NCBI RefSeq assembly: GCF_023716565.1
Contig: NZ_CP071848.1
Span: 1,178,001 to 1,242,000 of the forward strand
Length of the DNA stretch: 64,000 bases
Direction: 5' to 3'
Origin: Vibrio sp. SCSIO 43136
GTDB taxonomy: Bacteria; Pseudomonadota; Gammaproteobacteria; Enterobacterales; Vibrionaceae
The notes beneath the pieces are model-generated. The model worked only from the letters and a program-made list of their open reading frames with translations, was not told the DNA's origin and searched no databases. Both the position numbers and the translations under genes were made by a program. Numbering within the stretch: the first letter of the stretch is position 1; the number at the start of each line of letters is the position of its first letter. Positions 1-9,408 of the stretch are shown here, piece after piece.

Positions 1-756
1 TGGTGTGATTGCTTTTCTGATACTAAGGCGTAAGGCGGTCATTATCGAGAGCGACATCATTACCAAAATTGCGATCATGATGACTAATTGATATTTAATG
101 GCAATGAGTGGGCTAGTACCACCTAATATTTGTCCAGTCATCATGCCTGGCAATGTTACCAGCCCGGTGGTTGCCATCGACGCCAAAATGGGAGCGAGCG
201 CTTTTTGCATCGCATCACGAACAAAAGGCAAGGTGGCAAAGTCAATACTAGCTCCTAGGCTGATCGCCGCTTCATACTCAGGCTTTCGCTGTTCAAAGGC
301 ACTAAATAAGTTTTGTAGGGCGACAATATTGCCGCTTAAACTGTTCCCGAGCAGCATGCCACACAGAGGGATAACGTATTGAGCGCCAAACATAGGTGTT
401 GGTTTGACCACAACCCAGCACAGTAGCAAAATCATCGGAGCCAACCCTAACAGTAGCCCAATGCTGACAGGTATGAACAACAGCGTTTTGGGTACTTTCG
501 CTTTATCGAGAATGGCACTAGCGCCAATTGCGATCATCAAGGCGACCCAAAGTAAATTTAGCCACATGTTGTCGGTGGTGAACAGGTATTCCAAGTACAC
601 ACCAACACACAGCAATTGCAGCGTCATGCGCAGCGCACCAATGAGAATATCTTTGTTGATGCCAAGGCGGTAGTGGGTACCGATACCAATCGGGATGAGC
701 AAGGTAAAGCTAAAGAGCAGTAGTAGGGGCCAACTAATGTCTATGGCTTGTTGCAT
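1..756 (-). CDS. fetB: FetB-family (UPF0014) iron-export permease, 3' end cut by window
   Basis: Read by translating the minus strand from the ATG at 756. The frame stays open for 252 codons to base 1, so only the last few residues are missing (family members are about 260 aa). The product is a very hydrophobic inner-membrane protein with several membrane spans and the family-typical stretch TLPGMMTGQILGG (about residues 208-220), preceded by an EYEAAISLGAS segment. FetB is the membrane half of the FetAB ABC transporter linked to iron export and peroxide resistance. The ATPase gene fetA is not upstream here; it could lie beyond the left edge. Family call is firm; substrate is inferred from homology. 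Confidence 0.85.
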   Translation of the reverse strand, partial: MQQAIDISWPLLLLFSFTLLIPIGIGTHYRLGINKDILIGALRMTLQLLCVGVYLEYLFTTDNMWLNLLWVALMIAIGASAILDKAKVPKTLLFIPVSIGLLLGLAPMILLLCWVVVKPTPMFGAQYVIPLCGMLLGNSLSGNIVALQNLFSAFEQRKPEYEAAISLGASIDFATLPFVRDAMQKALAPILASMATTGLVTLPGMMTGQILGGTSPLIAIKYQLVIMIAILVMMSLSIMTALRLSIRKAITP

Positions 757-823
757 CGAAATGTCCTCTACGTGTGCAAAGTGGTGGCAGGGGTTGTCAC
801 GCCAAGGACAATGCATGGGATAA

Positions 824-862
824 CAATAGCTTAAGTAGCATAAACAAATACCTAAGCTATTG
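824..862. repeat. Inverted repeat between fetB and the next minus-strand gene
   Basis: CAATAGCTTA (824-833) and TAAGCTATTG (853-862) are perfect 10-bp arms around a 19-nt loop, upstream of fetB and downstream of the 917-1159 gene. No T-run follows in the minus direction, so it could be a weak terminator or an operator for fetB. The role is unknown. Confidence 0.4.
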
Positions 863-916
863 TAAAAAACTACTGGCGTAGAGGTTTATATTATCTGTTC
901 ATTGCGAAAACACAAA

Positions 917-1159
917 TCAAGCTTGCTGTAAAAAACCGTCAAGTTTTAGATCAATCGTCACGCAATCGTCAAGCAGTTGCTTACGCTCACTAAGGTTCAT
1001 CTGAAGTAGCTGACTGATTTTCTCTGGCTCAAGATTGGCAAGAGCCGATTTCAAAATGGCGTAAACACCAACATCGATGTCATCTCGTGTTGACTCACTC
1101 ATGAATAGGCTAGTTAGTTCGTGGGCAAGAGAGTGAGTGGTAGGGTTCTTTGGTGCCAT
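917..1159 (-). CDS. Small conserved-looking protein of unknown function (80 aa)
   Basis: The ATG at 1159 is preceded by an AAAGGA ribosome-binding site about 6 nt away, which supports a real gene. The product is soluble, acidic to neutral and leucine-rich, with no signal peptide and no membrane segment. It has a helical middle with a DDIDVGVYAILKSAL stretch. I do not recognise the family. It stands alone between fetB and a 370-base gap, in the same orientation as fetB. Confidence 0.6.
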   Translation of the reverse strand: MAPKNPTTHSLAHELTSLFMSESTRDDIDVGVYAILKSALANLEPEKISQLLQMNLSERKQLLDDCVTIDLKLDGFLQQA

Positions 1160-1484
1160 GGTAATCCTTTATTAGCGTTATCTTAATTTTTTCGTTGCTA
1201 ACCAGAAAGGGCACAGGCTCGAGTTAAAAGCTGCGTCCAGTACTTTACTCGAAGGTATCGTTAGCGTTCGTCTTCGAATTATTCCTTGAGAGATTTGACT
1301 AAGGATGAATAGCAATCATCGCAATTCCGGTAACATTGAGGGTGGTGTGTGCATATAGTTTGACTTGGAATCTATCGTTTATCAATCGCAAATAGAGAAT
1401 TAATGACAGGGTTGTGATCCCCGTAGCAGACTGGATTCGTGCTGTTTTCTAGCGAGGAGCAGGCGGGGCGCTGTTGGAACCTGA
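1160..1484. other. Intergenic stretch with no recognisable gene
   Basis: Stop-rich in all frames. It separates the 80-aa gene from the SnoaL-like gene and presumably holds the promoter of the former. No RNA gene or repeat was recognised. Confidence 0.5.
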
Positions 1485-1514
1485 CCTCATTCTCGTTTTG
1501 AAAAGAGAATGAGG
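1485..1514 (-). terminator. Hairpin downstream of the SnoaL-like gene
   Basis: CCTCATTCTC (1485-1494) and GAGAATGAGG (1505-1514) form a perfect 10-bp stem with a 10-nt loop, 16 bases past the stop of the 1531-2094 gene. There is no clear U-run after it, so it may end transcription inefficiently or just stabilise the mRNA 3' end. Confidence 0.45.
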
Positions 1515-1530
1515 CCGATACACTCATAGG

Positions 1531-2094
1531 TTAGTTTGCAAAAAATTCATCGAAGAAGGCATCTGAGCTGTACAAATCTCCCGAAAAGTTTTGCACTCTT
1601 TGGATCTTTCCATCTTTTATTTGGTAAAGAAGGATCCAATTGATATCGATATTTTGGTCTGCGCTAGTACTGTATCCGCGATGGGCATCGATGACATAAG
1701 TATCATTCGCTGCAAGGATCATCACTTCTGCTTTGAATCCAGCTTGACCAAGCTTTGCAAAAAAGTCGGTAAATTCTTCGATCCCTCGTTTGGTGCCAGC
1801 CAGCGCATGGCGACCCGGGATATGCCATTCCACATCTTCAGCGACAAACTGCTTGAGCGCATCCATATCTCCCTGCCCGTAGGCGGTAAAGAAGCCCTGT
1901 ACCACTTTGAGCGCTTCGCTATTTTCAGAACCTTGAGCCACTGGATTTTGTGGTTTTGGCCACAAGGCTTCGTTATTAATTTGGGTGGCGTCGCCGAGCA
2001 TGCCCATGGCTGTCTCCTCTGAGTGAGCTGGGCTGATTAAGCTAGATAACAGTGAAGAGGTGAATAAAACAGTCAATAGGGTTCGTTTGTTCAT
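1531..2094 (-). CDS. Secreted SnoaL-like (NTF2-fold) protein
   Basis: 187 aa with a cleavable signal peptide (positive MNKR, hydrophobic core, cut near the SPAHS-E site at about residues 22-26). The rest matches the SnoaL/NTF2-like pattern: VVQGFFTAYGQGDMDALKQFVAEDVEWHIPG, then FTDFFAKLGQAGF, then a WILLYQIKDGKIQRVQNF strand. Such cone-shaped domains are found in ketosteroid-isomerase-like enzymes and in many uncharacterised proteins. Export suggests a periplasmic binding or isomerase-like role, but substrate and catalysis cannot be stated. Monocistronic, followed by a hairpin at 1485-1514. Confidence 0.75.
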   Translation of the reverse strand: MNKRTLLTVLFTSSLLSSLISPAHSEETAMGMLGDATQINNEALWPKPQNPVAQGSENSEALKVVQGFFTAYGQGDMDALKQFVAEDVEWHIPGRHALAGTKRGIEEFTDFFAKLGQAGFKAEVMILAANDTYVIDAHRGYSTSADQNIDINWILLYQIKDGKIQRVQNFSGDLYSSDAFFDEFFAN

Positions 2095-2456
2095 TGGTTT
2101 GGTCCCTTCAGTTGGTTGTGGCTCGAAGTCGATGAAAATAACAATAGCGGTGTAAATTAGGAAAAATAAGAAGGGTAATATCTAATTTATTATTAGGTTT
2201 AGCCTAATAAATGATGGGTTTTGGCGTCTGGTGTCACTTGATGGATGTGGTCATCTAGTGGGTAACAAATGCCCGATCTCAAAGCGATTTTAGCATGTCT
2301 AGTGTTTACACTTGCTTAACATTCTGCTCATTGTGATGTGACTGGTGAGTCAAAAATTTCACTATAATTGCCTCAAATTTCTACCTCGTTTTAGGTATGA
2401 GATGGTCTATGATTAACGAGAAAGCTACATGGTTAACATGTATGTAAAGAAATTAA
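2095..2456. other. Intergenic region upstream of the tor operon
   Basis: AT-rich divergent region between the SnoaL-like gene and torE. It contains the imperfect palindrome TTATTATTAGGTTTAGCCTAATAAAT around 2189-2214, a possible operator for the minus-strand gene. No coding potential seen. Confidence 0.4.
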
Positions 2457-2486
2457 ATTGTCATATCTGTACATAAGTTTTCATAA
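2457..2486 (+). promoter_or_regulatory. Three tandem TorR-box-like decamers
   Basis: Three directly repeated 10-mers lie end to end: ATTGTCATAT (2457-2466), CTGTACATAA (2467-2476) and GTTTTCATAA (2477-2486). They match the E. coli tor box CTGTTCATAT at 7, 8 and 7 of 10 positions, and the 10-bp period puts all three on one DNA face. A possible -10 (TATAAC, 2533-2538) lies about 50 bp downstream. This points to induction of torECA by the TorR response regulator in the presence of TMAO; torS/torR/torT are not in the window. Confidence 0.65.
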
Positions 2487-2670
2487 AAAATGTTAATTAA
2501 ATACAACTCCGTTTTAGCTCAAAAAAGTGTTGTATAACAAGGGATAGAGCCCTGTTATTCATTGCTGCTATCAATCGTGTTGTTCTAAAATTTATCAATA
2601 CAGAATGTGAGTGCATTTGGTTGAAAGACGAGATGCGAGAAAAATTATCACTTCATTGGTAGGCAAATGT

Positions 2671-2847
2671 ATGAGTAATGTTAACAAAGTCGAAACGCAG
2701 GAGACTCGCTCGTTAGAGTGGAAGTCATTTTTGATTATCGCTGTTGTTCTCTTCCCGGTGCTGAGCGTCGCATTGGTCGGTGGGTATGGATTTATCGTGT
2801 GGATGCTTCAAGTGTTCTTCATGGGGCCCCCTGGTGCACACGGTTAA
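2671..2847 (+). CDS. torE: TorE, small NapE-like membrane protein
   Basis: 58 aa from the ATG at 2671, which has a GGTAGG ribosome-binding site 7 nt upstream; an upstream GTG at 2611 would add 20 residues but has a poorer site. The protein has a short polar head and one transmembrane helix (about residues 20-48), ending in GPPGAHG. NapE/TorE proteins of this size precede torC in Vibrio and Shewanella; their function in TMAO respiration is not established. First gene of torECA, 46 bp before torC. Confidence 0.8.
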   Translation: MSNVNKVETQETRSLEWKSFLIIAVVLFPVLSVALVGGYGFIVWMLQVFFMGPPGAHG

Positions 2848-2893
2848 TCCACACCAAAACTTTTAAGCAAACTTTTTGTAAGAGAACACCACT

Positions 2894-4078
2894 ATGAAAT
2901 CTTATTTACTAAAACTATGGCGCACCATGACTCGCCCTGCAGTACACATCAGCTTGGGTGTACTAACTCTTGGCGGTTTTGTGGCAGGCGTAATTTTTTG
3001 GGGTGGCTTTAACACCGCTTTAGAGGCGACTAACACCGAAGAGTTCTGTGTTAGCTGTCACACCATGCGAGACAACGTGTATCAAGAATTGCAGCACACC
3101 GTGCACTGGAAAAACCATTCTGGTGTACGTGCAACTTGTCCTGATTGTCACGTACCTCATAACTGGACAGACAAAATCGCTCGTAAGATGCAGGCATCTA
3201 AAGAGGTATTTGCTCAGATCTTTGGTAACTATGACGAACCGGGTGCGTTTGAAGCTCGTCGTCTTGAGCTAGCAAAGCATGAGTGGGATCGATTCTCGGC
3301 CAATGGCTCTCTTGAGTGTAAAAACTGTCATAACTACGAATCGATGGACTTCGAACTGATGTCACCAACGGCTCGTATTCAGATGAAACAAGCGGCAGAG
3401 AAAGATCAGAGCTGCTTAGATTGTCACAAAGGTATCGCACACAACCTTCCTGCAGGAATGGACAGCATTGGCGGTATCGTGGGCGACCTAGAAGCGCTAG
3501 CAACCAATACTTCGTATAACGCAGGTTCAAAACTAGTGAGTGTTCGTCATCTACCTGTGTACTTCTCAGAAAAAGCAGAAACAGAAGCAGGCCTTCTAAA
3601 CCCTGCGTCTGAAGTGACTGTCCTTGATGTCAAGGGCGACATGATGCAAATCGAAATCGATGGCTGGCGTAAGGCGAAAGGTTTTGGTCGAGTAATCCAA
3701 GAAGATTTCGGTATGAACATCGCAATGGGTTCATTGCTAAAAGAAGCGGCACTGAGCGATGACGTGGTCACTAAAGGTGAGAAGAAAGTTGATGACCTGA
3801 CGGGTCTTCCTTGGGAAAAAGTTGCCGTAAAAGTTTGGATGAAGCAAGAGTCCATGCTTGAAGACGTTAGCCCTATTTGGGAGAAAGCGAGCGAAGCATA
3901 CAAAGTCAACTGTTCTACCTGTCACACCCAGCCAGATGAAGCGCACTTCGACGCAAACACTTGGCCTGGCATGTTCAACGGTATGCTGGCATTCGTAAAC
4001 TTTGACACCGACAGTGAAGCGCTAGTGCTTAAGTATCTACAGAAGCACTCATCTGATTTCGCTGAAGGTCATCACTAA
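2894..4078 (+). CDS. torC: TorC, pentaheme c-type cytochrome for TMAO respiration
   Basis: 394 aa. An N-terminal anchor helix (residues about 18-40) is followed by a NapC/NirT-type domain with four CXXCH haem sites (C52-H56, C82-H86, C142-H146, C174-H178). A C-terminal periplasmic domain carries a fifth (C340-H344, CSTCH). This is the E. coli TorC layout and length. TorC takes electrons from the menaquinol pool and passes them to periplasmic TorA. In E. coli the C-terminal domain also takes part in TorS signalling. It lies between torE and torA, 25 bp from torA. Confidence 0.93.
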   Translation: MKSYLLKLWRTMTRPAVHISLGVLTLGGFVAGVIFWGGFNTALEATNTEEFCVSCHTMRDNVYQELQHTVHWKNHSGVRATCPDCHVPHNWTDKIARKMQASKEVFAQIFGNYDEPGAFEARRLELAKHEWDRFSANGSLECKNCHNYESMDFELMSPTARIQMKQAAEKDQSCLDCHKGIAHNLPAGMDSIGGIVGDLEALATNTSYNAGSKLVSVRHLPVYFSEKAETEAGLLNPASEVTVLDVKGDMMQIEIDGWRKAKGFGRVIQEDFGMNIAMGSLLKEAALSDDVVTKGEKKVDDLTGLPWEKVAVKVWMKQESMLEDVSPIWEKASEAYKVNCSTCHTQPDEAHFDANTWPGMFNGMLAFVNFDTDSEALVLKYLQKHSSDFAEGHH

Positions 4079-4103
4079 TCGTCGTTGCATGGAGTAAACA
4101 ATA

Positions 4104-6572
4104 ATGGCTATTACACGAAGAAGTTTTCTAAAAGGTGTAGCAACGACGAGTGCTGCATCGGTTATCGGTCCGAGCCTGCTTGCATCAGCAGCGGCTCAAG
4201 CCTCAGACGATATTGGTCTAGGCACTTGGAAGATCTCTGGCTCACACTGGGGTGCATTCCGCGCCCGTGTTTATGCGGGTAAAGTTCAGGAAGTTAAGCC
4301 GCTTGAGGTAGATAAACACCCAACCGATATGCTTAATGGCATCAAGGGTATCATTTACAGCCCATCTCGTGTGCGTTACCCAATGGTGCGCTTAGATTGG
4401 TTGAAGAAGCACAAGTACGCTTCTGAGACTCGTGGTAACAACCGTTTTATCCGTGTGACATGGGATGAAGCACTGGATCTGTTCTACCGTGAACTAGAGC
4501 GTGTCCAGAAAGATTATGGTCCATGGGCACTGCACGCAGGTCAAACAGGCTGGCGTCAAACAGGTCAGTTCCACAGTTGTAACAACCATATGCAACGTGC
4601 TATTGGTCTTCACGGTTACTCGGTGAAGAAAGTTGGTGACTACTCAACAGGTGCGGGTCAAACTATCTTGCCGTATGTTCTAGGCTCGACAGAGGTGTAT
4701 GCGCAAGGTACTTCTTGGCAGCACATTCTAGATAACAGTGACAACATCGTACTTTGGGCCAACGATCCCGTTAAAAACCTGCAAGTAGGCTGGACATGTG
4801 AAACCCATGAATCTTTTGCTTATCTTGAGAAGCTGAAAGAGAAAGTTGCCAACAAAGAGATCAATGTTCTGTCTGTAGACCCAGTTAAGAACAAGACTCA
4901 GCGCTATTTGAAAAATGATCATCTATACATCAACCCACAAACCGACGTGGCGTTCATGTTGGCGGTTGCGCATACGCTTTATAACGAAGACCTGTATGAC
5001 AAAGAGTTTATCAAGACTTACTGTTTAGGTTTTGACGAGTTTATTGCCTACGTGCAAGGTGAGACTAAAGACAAGATTGAACGTACGCCTGAGTGGGCAG
5101 CAGAGATCTGTGGTGTGAGCGCTGACAAGATCCGTGAGTTTGCTCGCATGCTGGTCAATGGTCGCACACAGCTATTGTTTGGCTGGTGTATTCAACGTCA
5201 AGAGCACGGTGAGCAGCCTTACTGGATGGGCGCTGTTATCGCCGCAATGGTGGGGCAAATCGGTCTACCAGGTGGTGGTGTTTCTTACGGTCACCACTAC
5301 TCAGGTATCGGTGTACCATCAACAGGTTTTGGCGCCCCAGGTTCGTTCCCACTTAACGTGGATACAGGACAGTCACCAAAACATACTAACCAAGACTTCA
5401 ATGGTTACAGCCGCACCATTCCTGTGGCGCGCTGGGTTGATTGTTTGCTTGAACCAGGCAAGAAGATCAACGCCAATGGCGCTAAGATCACGTTGCCAGC
5501 CGTGAAGATGATGGTGTTCAGTGGTAACAACCCTTGGCACCACCATCAAGACCGTAACAAGATGCGTAAAGCATTTAAGAATTTGCAGACGGTTGTTGCG
5601 ATCGACTTTGCCTGGACAGCGACTTGTCGCCACTCAGACATTGTTCTGCCTGCGTGTACTCAGTTTGAGCGTAATGATATCGACGGCTATGGTGCATACT
5701 CTGGTCGTGGTTTGGTTGCTATGCATAAGCTGGTGGACCCAATGTTCCAGTCTAAGACTGACTTTGAAATCATGACGGAGCTTACACGTCGTTGGGGACG
5801 TTCTGCTGACTACACCCGTGGTATGGATGAGATGCAATGGGTTCGTTCTTTGTACAACGACTGTAAAGCGTCAAACAAAGGCAAGTTCGACATGCCAGAG
5901 TTTGATGAATTCTGGGAGCAAGGCTTCCTAGATTTTGGTGAGGGTAAGCCATGGGTTCGTCACGAAGCCTTCCGTAAAGACCCTGAGCTAAATGCACTGG
6001 GTACTCCGTCAGGCTTTATTGAGATTACCTCTCGCAAGATCGGCCGCTACGGTTATGAACACTGTCAGGAACACCCAATGTGGTTTGAGAAATCTGAGCG
6101 CTCTCACGGCGGTCCGGGTTCTGAAAAACACCCATACTGGTTGCAATCTTGTCACCCTGACAAGCGTCTGCACTCCCAGATGTGTGAGTCTGAAGAGTTC
6201 CGTGCAACCTATGCTGTACAAGGTCGTGAGCCGATCTACATCAACCCACAAGATGCCAAAGCAAAAGGCATCAAAGATGGTGATTTGGTTCGAGTGTTTA
6301 ACGATCGTGGCCAGCTGCTTGCTGGTGCCGTGGTTTCTGAAAGCTACTCACCAGGTGTCGTACGTATCGAAGAAGGGGCATGGTATGGCCCGATGAATGA
6401 GAAAATCGGGGCGTTGGATACTTACGGCGATCCAAACACGCTAACTCAGGATATTCCGTCTTCGGAACTTGCGCAGGCGACATCGGCAAACACTTGTTTG
6501 GTGGACTTTGAGAAGTTCACTGGCAAAGTACCGCCAGTGACAGCCTTTGGTGGGCCGATAGAGGTCAGCTAA
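4104..6572 (+). CDS. torA: TorA, periplasmic TMAO reductase (molybdenum)
   Basis: 822 aa. A twin-arginine signal (TRRSFLKG, residues 4-11) precedes the hydrophobic stretch and the ASAAAQA cleavage region, so the folded enzyme is exported by Tat. The DMSO-reductase-family core includes a serine in the GDYSTGAGQ motif (S181), the expected molybdenum ligand, and no iron-sulfur motif at the N-terminus. It reduces trimethylamine N-oxide to trimethylamine, receiving electrons from TorC. The chaperone gene torD, which follows torA in E. coli, is absent; a terminator follows instead, so TorD must be encoded elsewhere. Confidence 0.95.
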   Translation: MAITRRSFLKGVATTSAASVIGPSLLASAAAQASDDIGLGTWKISGSHWGAFRARVYAGKVQEVKPLEVDKHPTDMLNGIKGIIYSPSRVRYPMVRLDWLKKHKYASETRGNNRFIRVTWDEALDLFYRELERVQKDYGPWALHAGQTGWRQTGQFHSCNNHMQRAIGLHGYSVKKVGDYSTGAGQTILPYVLGSTEVYAQGTSWQHILDNSDNIVLWANDPVKNLQVGWTCETHESFAYLEKLKEKVANKEINVLSVDPVKNKTQRYLKNDHLYINPQTDVAFMLAVAHTLYNEDLYDKEFIKTYCLGFDEFIAYVQGETKDKIERTPEWAAEICGVSADKIREFARMLVNGRTQLLFGWCIQRQEHGEQPYWMGAVIAAMVGQIGLPGGGVSYGHHYSGIGVPSTGFGAPGSFPLNVDTGQSPKHTNQDFNGYSRTIPVARWVDCLLEPGKKINANGAKITLPAVKMMVFSGNNPWHHHQDRNKMRKAFKNLQTVVAIDFAWTATCRHSDIVLPACTQFERNDIDGYGAYSGRGLVAMHKLVDPMFQSKTDFEIMTELTRRWGRSADYTRGMDEMQWVRSLYNDCKASNKGKFDMPEFDEFWEQGFLDFGEGKPWVRHEAFRKDPELNALGTPSGFIEITSRKIGRYGYEHCQEHPMWFEKSERSHGGPGSEKHPYWLQSCHPDKRLHSQMCESEEFRATYAVQGREPIYINPQDAKAKGIKDGDLVRVFNDRGQLLAGAVVSESYSPGVVRIEEGAWYGPMNEKIGALDTYGDPNTLTQDIPSSELAQATSANTCLVDFEKFTGKVPPVTAFGGPIEVS

Positions 6573-6592
6573 TTGACTCAATATTGAAGAAT

Positions 6593-6622
6593 AAAAGGGA
6601 CTATTGACTAGTCCCTTTTTTA
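6593..6622 (+). terminator. Rho-independent terminator of torECA
   Basis: GGGACT (6597-6602) and AGTCCC (6610-6615), extended by A/T pairs, form a hairpin followed by TTTTTT, 20 bases past the torA stop. Confidence 0.9.
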
Positions 6623-6831
6623 TTATAAATCAAATGAAAACTTAGAACATTATATGTTACAAAATGAGCGAAGTCGGACGTTAATATGAGTCTCATGGAA
6701 TAATAGAAACATTTTGAAAAAATTTGGTGATGAACAATTGTAGATAAGTCTCACGAACTCCATAATTTACCCACGGTCTACTTGGTAAGTTTCAATACAA
6801 TACGTATAGCTTGTATGTTATTGAGAAACTT

Positions 6832-8037
6832 ATGAAAAGTATTATAGATAAATTCACGGTTAAACAGATTTTATATATTATTGGGGGTGTAGCCTCAGTT
6901 TCACTATTATGTGATTTAGCCATTATATTTGTGCCAGAGGTCATTGAGCATAAAGAGGTATTGGCTGAAATTTTCATCGTCCTGAATATTCTTGTTCTAG
7001 TTGCTATCTATTTATTGGGACAGATGGTGTTGCGTCCGCTTAAGGTCTTTAGTGTACATATGGATCAATTATGTGCATTTGATTTACGTGAAGGTCCAGT
7101 CTGTTCTTGGCTAAAACGCCATCCAACGCGTCGCGATGAATTTGCTCAATTAGCCCTAAAACTCAAAGCTTTTCGTGAGCCTATTCATGAGTTGATGGGC
7201 AAATTAACTCAAGAGAGCATTGTTCAGCTGTCTGAAAGTCAGAACAAGATATCCAAGGTACTTGAACGTAATTTGGAAAATGTAACAAGAGAGTCGCAAC
7301 AGACAGAGCAAGTGGCTACGGCGGCAACTGAGTTATCTGCGACGGCGGCCGATGTCTCCAGCAATGCGATGCAGGCAGAATCTGCAACAAAAGCAGCTCA
7401 GTCTGAGGTAGAAGAAAGTACGGCAACTCTTAAGCGCTCTGATGACATTTCTAACCGTATTAATCAGTCAATCACAGACTCAGTTGATATCGTTAATCAA
7501 TTAAAAGAGCACTCAGAAAAAATCAGCTCGGTGATTGAAGTCATCACTAGTGTTTCTGAACAAACTAATTTACTTGCACTCAACGCCGCTATTGAAGCTG
7601 CACGAGCAGGAGAGTCGGGGCGCGGTTTTGCGGTTGTTGCTGATGAGGTTCGTTCACTTGCAGGCAAAACTCAGCATGCTACCGGGGACATACAGTCGAG
7701 CATCAACGAACTGCAAAGTCTGTCGCAAAAAGCGCATGAGTTAATGAGTACCAACTTCGACTTAGTTAAAGAGTCACAAGTGATTGGTAGTGACTTATAC
7801 CGCTCATTTAATAATATTTCTGAAAAAGTGTCTGAAATTTCAGACGTCAACGAACTAGTTTCTACTGCGGCGCAGGAGCAACTGTCAGTGACTAATGATA
7901 TCTCTGCTCGAATGGAAGAGATCAACATGCTCACTCAGCAAAATATTGAAAGCTCGACCAATGCCGCTCAAGATAACCAGAAGATTAGCAGCCTCACTTC
8001 TCACCTTCGCAAGCAAACTTCAGCGTTTACTGTATAA
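6832..8037 (+). CDS. Methyl-accepting chemotaxis protein without a periplasmic sensor domain
   Basis: The ATG at 6832 is chosen (401 aa); a TTG at 6811 would add 7 residues. Two transmembrane helices (about residues 12-33 and 47-68) are separated by only about 12 periplasmic residues. Then come a HAMP-like linker and a long coiled coil with the conserved chemoreceptor tip ([20 protein letters not shown], around 248-267, then [14 protein letters not shown]). The tip couples to CheA/CheW. With no ligand-binding domain, it must sense a membrane, redox or cytoplasmic signal or a partner protein. It follows torA but sits behind a terminator, so it is probably transcribed separately. Confidence 0.9.
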   Translation: MKSIIDKFTVKQILYIIGGVASVSLLCDLAIIFVPEVIEHKEVLAEIFIVLNILVLVAIYLLGQMVLRPLKVFSVHMDQLCAFDLREGPVCSWLKRHPTRRDEFAQLALKLKAFREPIHELMGKLTQESIVQLSESQNKISKVLERNLENVTRESQQTEQVATAATELSATAADVSSNAMQAESATKAAQSEVEESTATLKRSDDISNRINQSITDSVDIVNQLKEHSEKISSVIEVITSVSEQTNLLALNAAIEAARAGESGRGFAVVADEVRSLAGKTQHATGDIQSSINELQSLSQKAHELMSTNFDLVKESQVIGSDLYRSFNNISEKVSEISDVNELVSTAAQEQLSVTNDISARMEEINMLTQQNIESSTNAAQDNQKISSLTSHLRKQTSAFTV

Positions 8038-8066
8038 AAATTGTATTTAAACAGAAGCTACAGCCA

Positions 8067-8094
8067 AAGCCCGCACTGACCTGCGGGCTTTTTT
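8067..8094 (+). terminator. Terminator after the chemoreceptor gene
   Basis: AAGCCCGCA (8067-8075) pairs with TGCGGGCTT (8082-8090) and is followed by a T-run, 30 bases past the stop. Confidence 0.9.
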
Positions 8095-8188
8095 ACAATT
8101 GGAGAAAATGTCAAAATCAGGTAAAGTAGCGTGTCTTTAGAAATAGGACCTGTGAGCGGTCCGAAATTGAATTGGTATAGGAAGCAAA

Positions 8189-9094
8189 ATGATTCTAGTT
8201 GTCGGTCATAAGAACCCAGATAGCGATAGTATTTGTGGCGCATTGGTAGCAACTGAGCTACTTAAAGCTCGTGGTCTTGAAGCGAAAGCGATTCGTCAAG
8301 GCGAAATCAACCGCGAAACACAGCACATTCTTGAAACTGCAGGCATGGACCAACCTGAACTACGCACTAGCGTAGCAGGCGAGAAGGTATGGCTTGTAGA
8401 CTACACTGATCTTGCACAAGCGCCAGACGACATCAATGATGCCGAGATCCTAGGTATTGTTGACCACCACCGTCTAGGTGATGTGATGACAGTGAATCCG
8501 CTTGAAGCTTGGATCTGGCCAGTTGGCTGTACTTGTACCATCCTGTTCAACTTATTCAAGATGGAAGAAGCTGAGATCACTAAGCCTCTTGCTATCCTAA
8601 TGATGTCAGCAATCCTATCTGACACTGTAGGCTTCGCATCGCCAACTTGTACTCAAAAAGATAAAGACGCAGTAGAGCAGCTAGCTGCTATCGCTGGTGT
8701 TGAAGATCTAGACGCTTTCATCAAAGCACTATTGATCGCTAAGACCAACATTGAAGGTCTATCAGCGGCTGAGCTTGTAGAAAAAGATCTTAAAGCTTAC
8801 CCATTCAACGAGCGTGACGTTGTTGTTGGTCAAGTTGAACTTGCGACACTTGAGCAAGTAGATGGCATGATCGAAGCACTAGAAGCAGACCTAGATAAGC
8901 GTTGTGAAGAGCAAGGCCTAGCGTTTGCAGCAGTAATGCTAACAGACATCACTACAGCGCAAACTCGTCTACTTTACAAAGGTGAGTGGGCAGAGAAGCT
9001 GGTTAAGCACGAAAAAGATGGTGTGCTTATGATGGAAAATACTCTAAGCCGTAAGAAGCAAGGCTGGCCTTGGCTTCAAACTGAGCTTGCTTAA
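8189..9094 (+). CDS. ppaC: Manganese-dependent inorganic pyrophosphatase (family II)
   Basis: 301 aa, the usual length for PpaC. DHH-superfamily metal motifs are clear: GHKNPDSDS near the N-terminus (H7, D11, D13) and VDHHRLG (about residues 90-96), with the DHHA2 domain following (SRKKQ near the C-terminus binds pyrophosphate). It hydrolyses pyrophosphate to phosphate in the cytoplasm and drives biosynthetic reactions forward. The start has a GGAAG site 5-6 nt upstream. Codon use looks like a highly expressed gene. Monocistronic with its own terminator. Confidence 0.95.
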   Translation: MILVVGHKNPDSDSICGALVATELLKARGLEAKAIRQGEINRETQHILETAGMDQPELRTSVAGEKVWLVDYTDLAQAPDDINDAEILGIVDHHRLGDVMTVNPLEAWIWPVGCTCTILFNLFKMEEAEITKPLAILMMSAILSDTVGFASPTCTQKDKDAVEQLAAIAGVEDLDAFIKALLIAKTNIEGLSAAELVEKDLKAYPFNERDVVVGQVELATLEQVDGMIEALEADLDKRCEEQGLAFAAVMLTDITTAQTRLLYKGEWAEKLVKHEKDGVLMMENTLSRKKQGWPWLQTELA

Positions 9095-9114
9095 TAGCAA
9101 CCAAGTTTATTTGG

Positions 9115-9147
9115 AAAAGCCTGTGCCCTATGGTCACAGGCTTTTTT
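9115..9147 (+). terminator. Terminator after ppaC
   Basis: AAAAGCCTGTG (9115-9125) pairs with CACAGGCTTTT (from 9135), followed by a run of seven T. Confidence 0.92.
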
Positions 9148-9180
9148 TGTAATTAGCACTTCTAAAAACACTTCTAAAAA

Positions 9181-9191
9181 GGACAGGCACC
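9181..9191 (-). repeat. REP-like core copy on the transposase downstream side
   Basis: GGACAGGCACC is the reverse complement of the GGTGCCTGTCC core found again at 12938, 13021 and, with changes, at 10473 and 12979. It lies about 220 bp past the 3' end of the RAYT gene, in opposite orientation to the other copies. The rest of 9148-9408 shows no gene. Confidence 0.55.
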
Positions 9192-9408
9192 CATCCACAC
9201 AATTTCAATCACTTCCTTATTTGAGGACATACACTACTGTTTTGATTGATGCATATTTTTATCGACAATAGTAACTGTCGTTTATGAGATGGTGTTTATT
9301 AGTGTGTATTACTGCTATTTGGCGGAATCTTCAATGCGTCTTGATACAACGCTCACACTAAATACCAATGCAAGCTGGTGGGGATAGACTTTAAGGCTTC
9401 AGGTTTCG

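Noticed and set aside
1591..2022. 143-codon plus-strand ORF over the SnoaL-like gene
   Set aside because: Antisense to a clear secreted protein with signal peptide and family pattern; no independent support.
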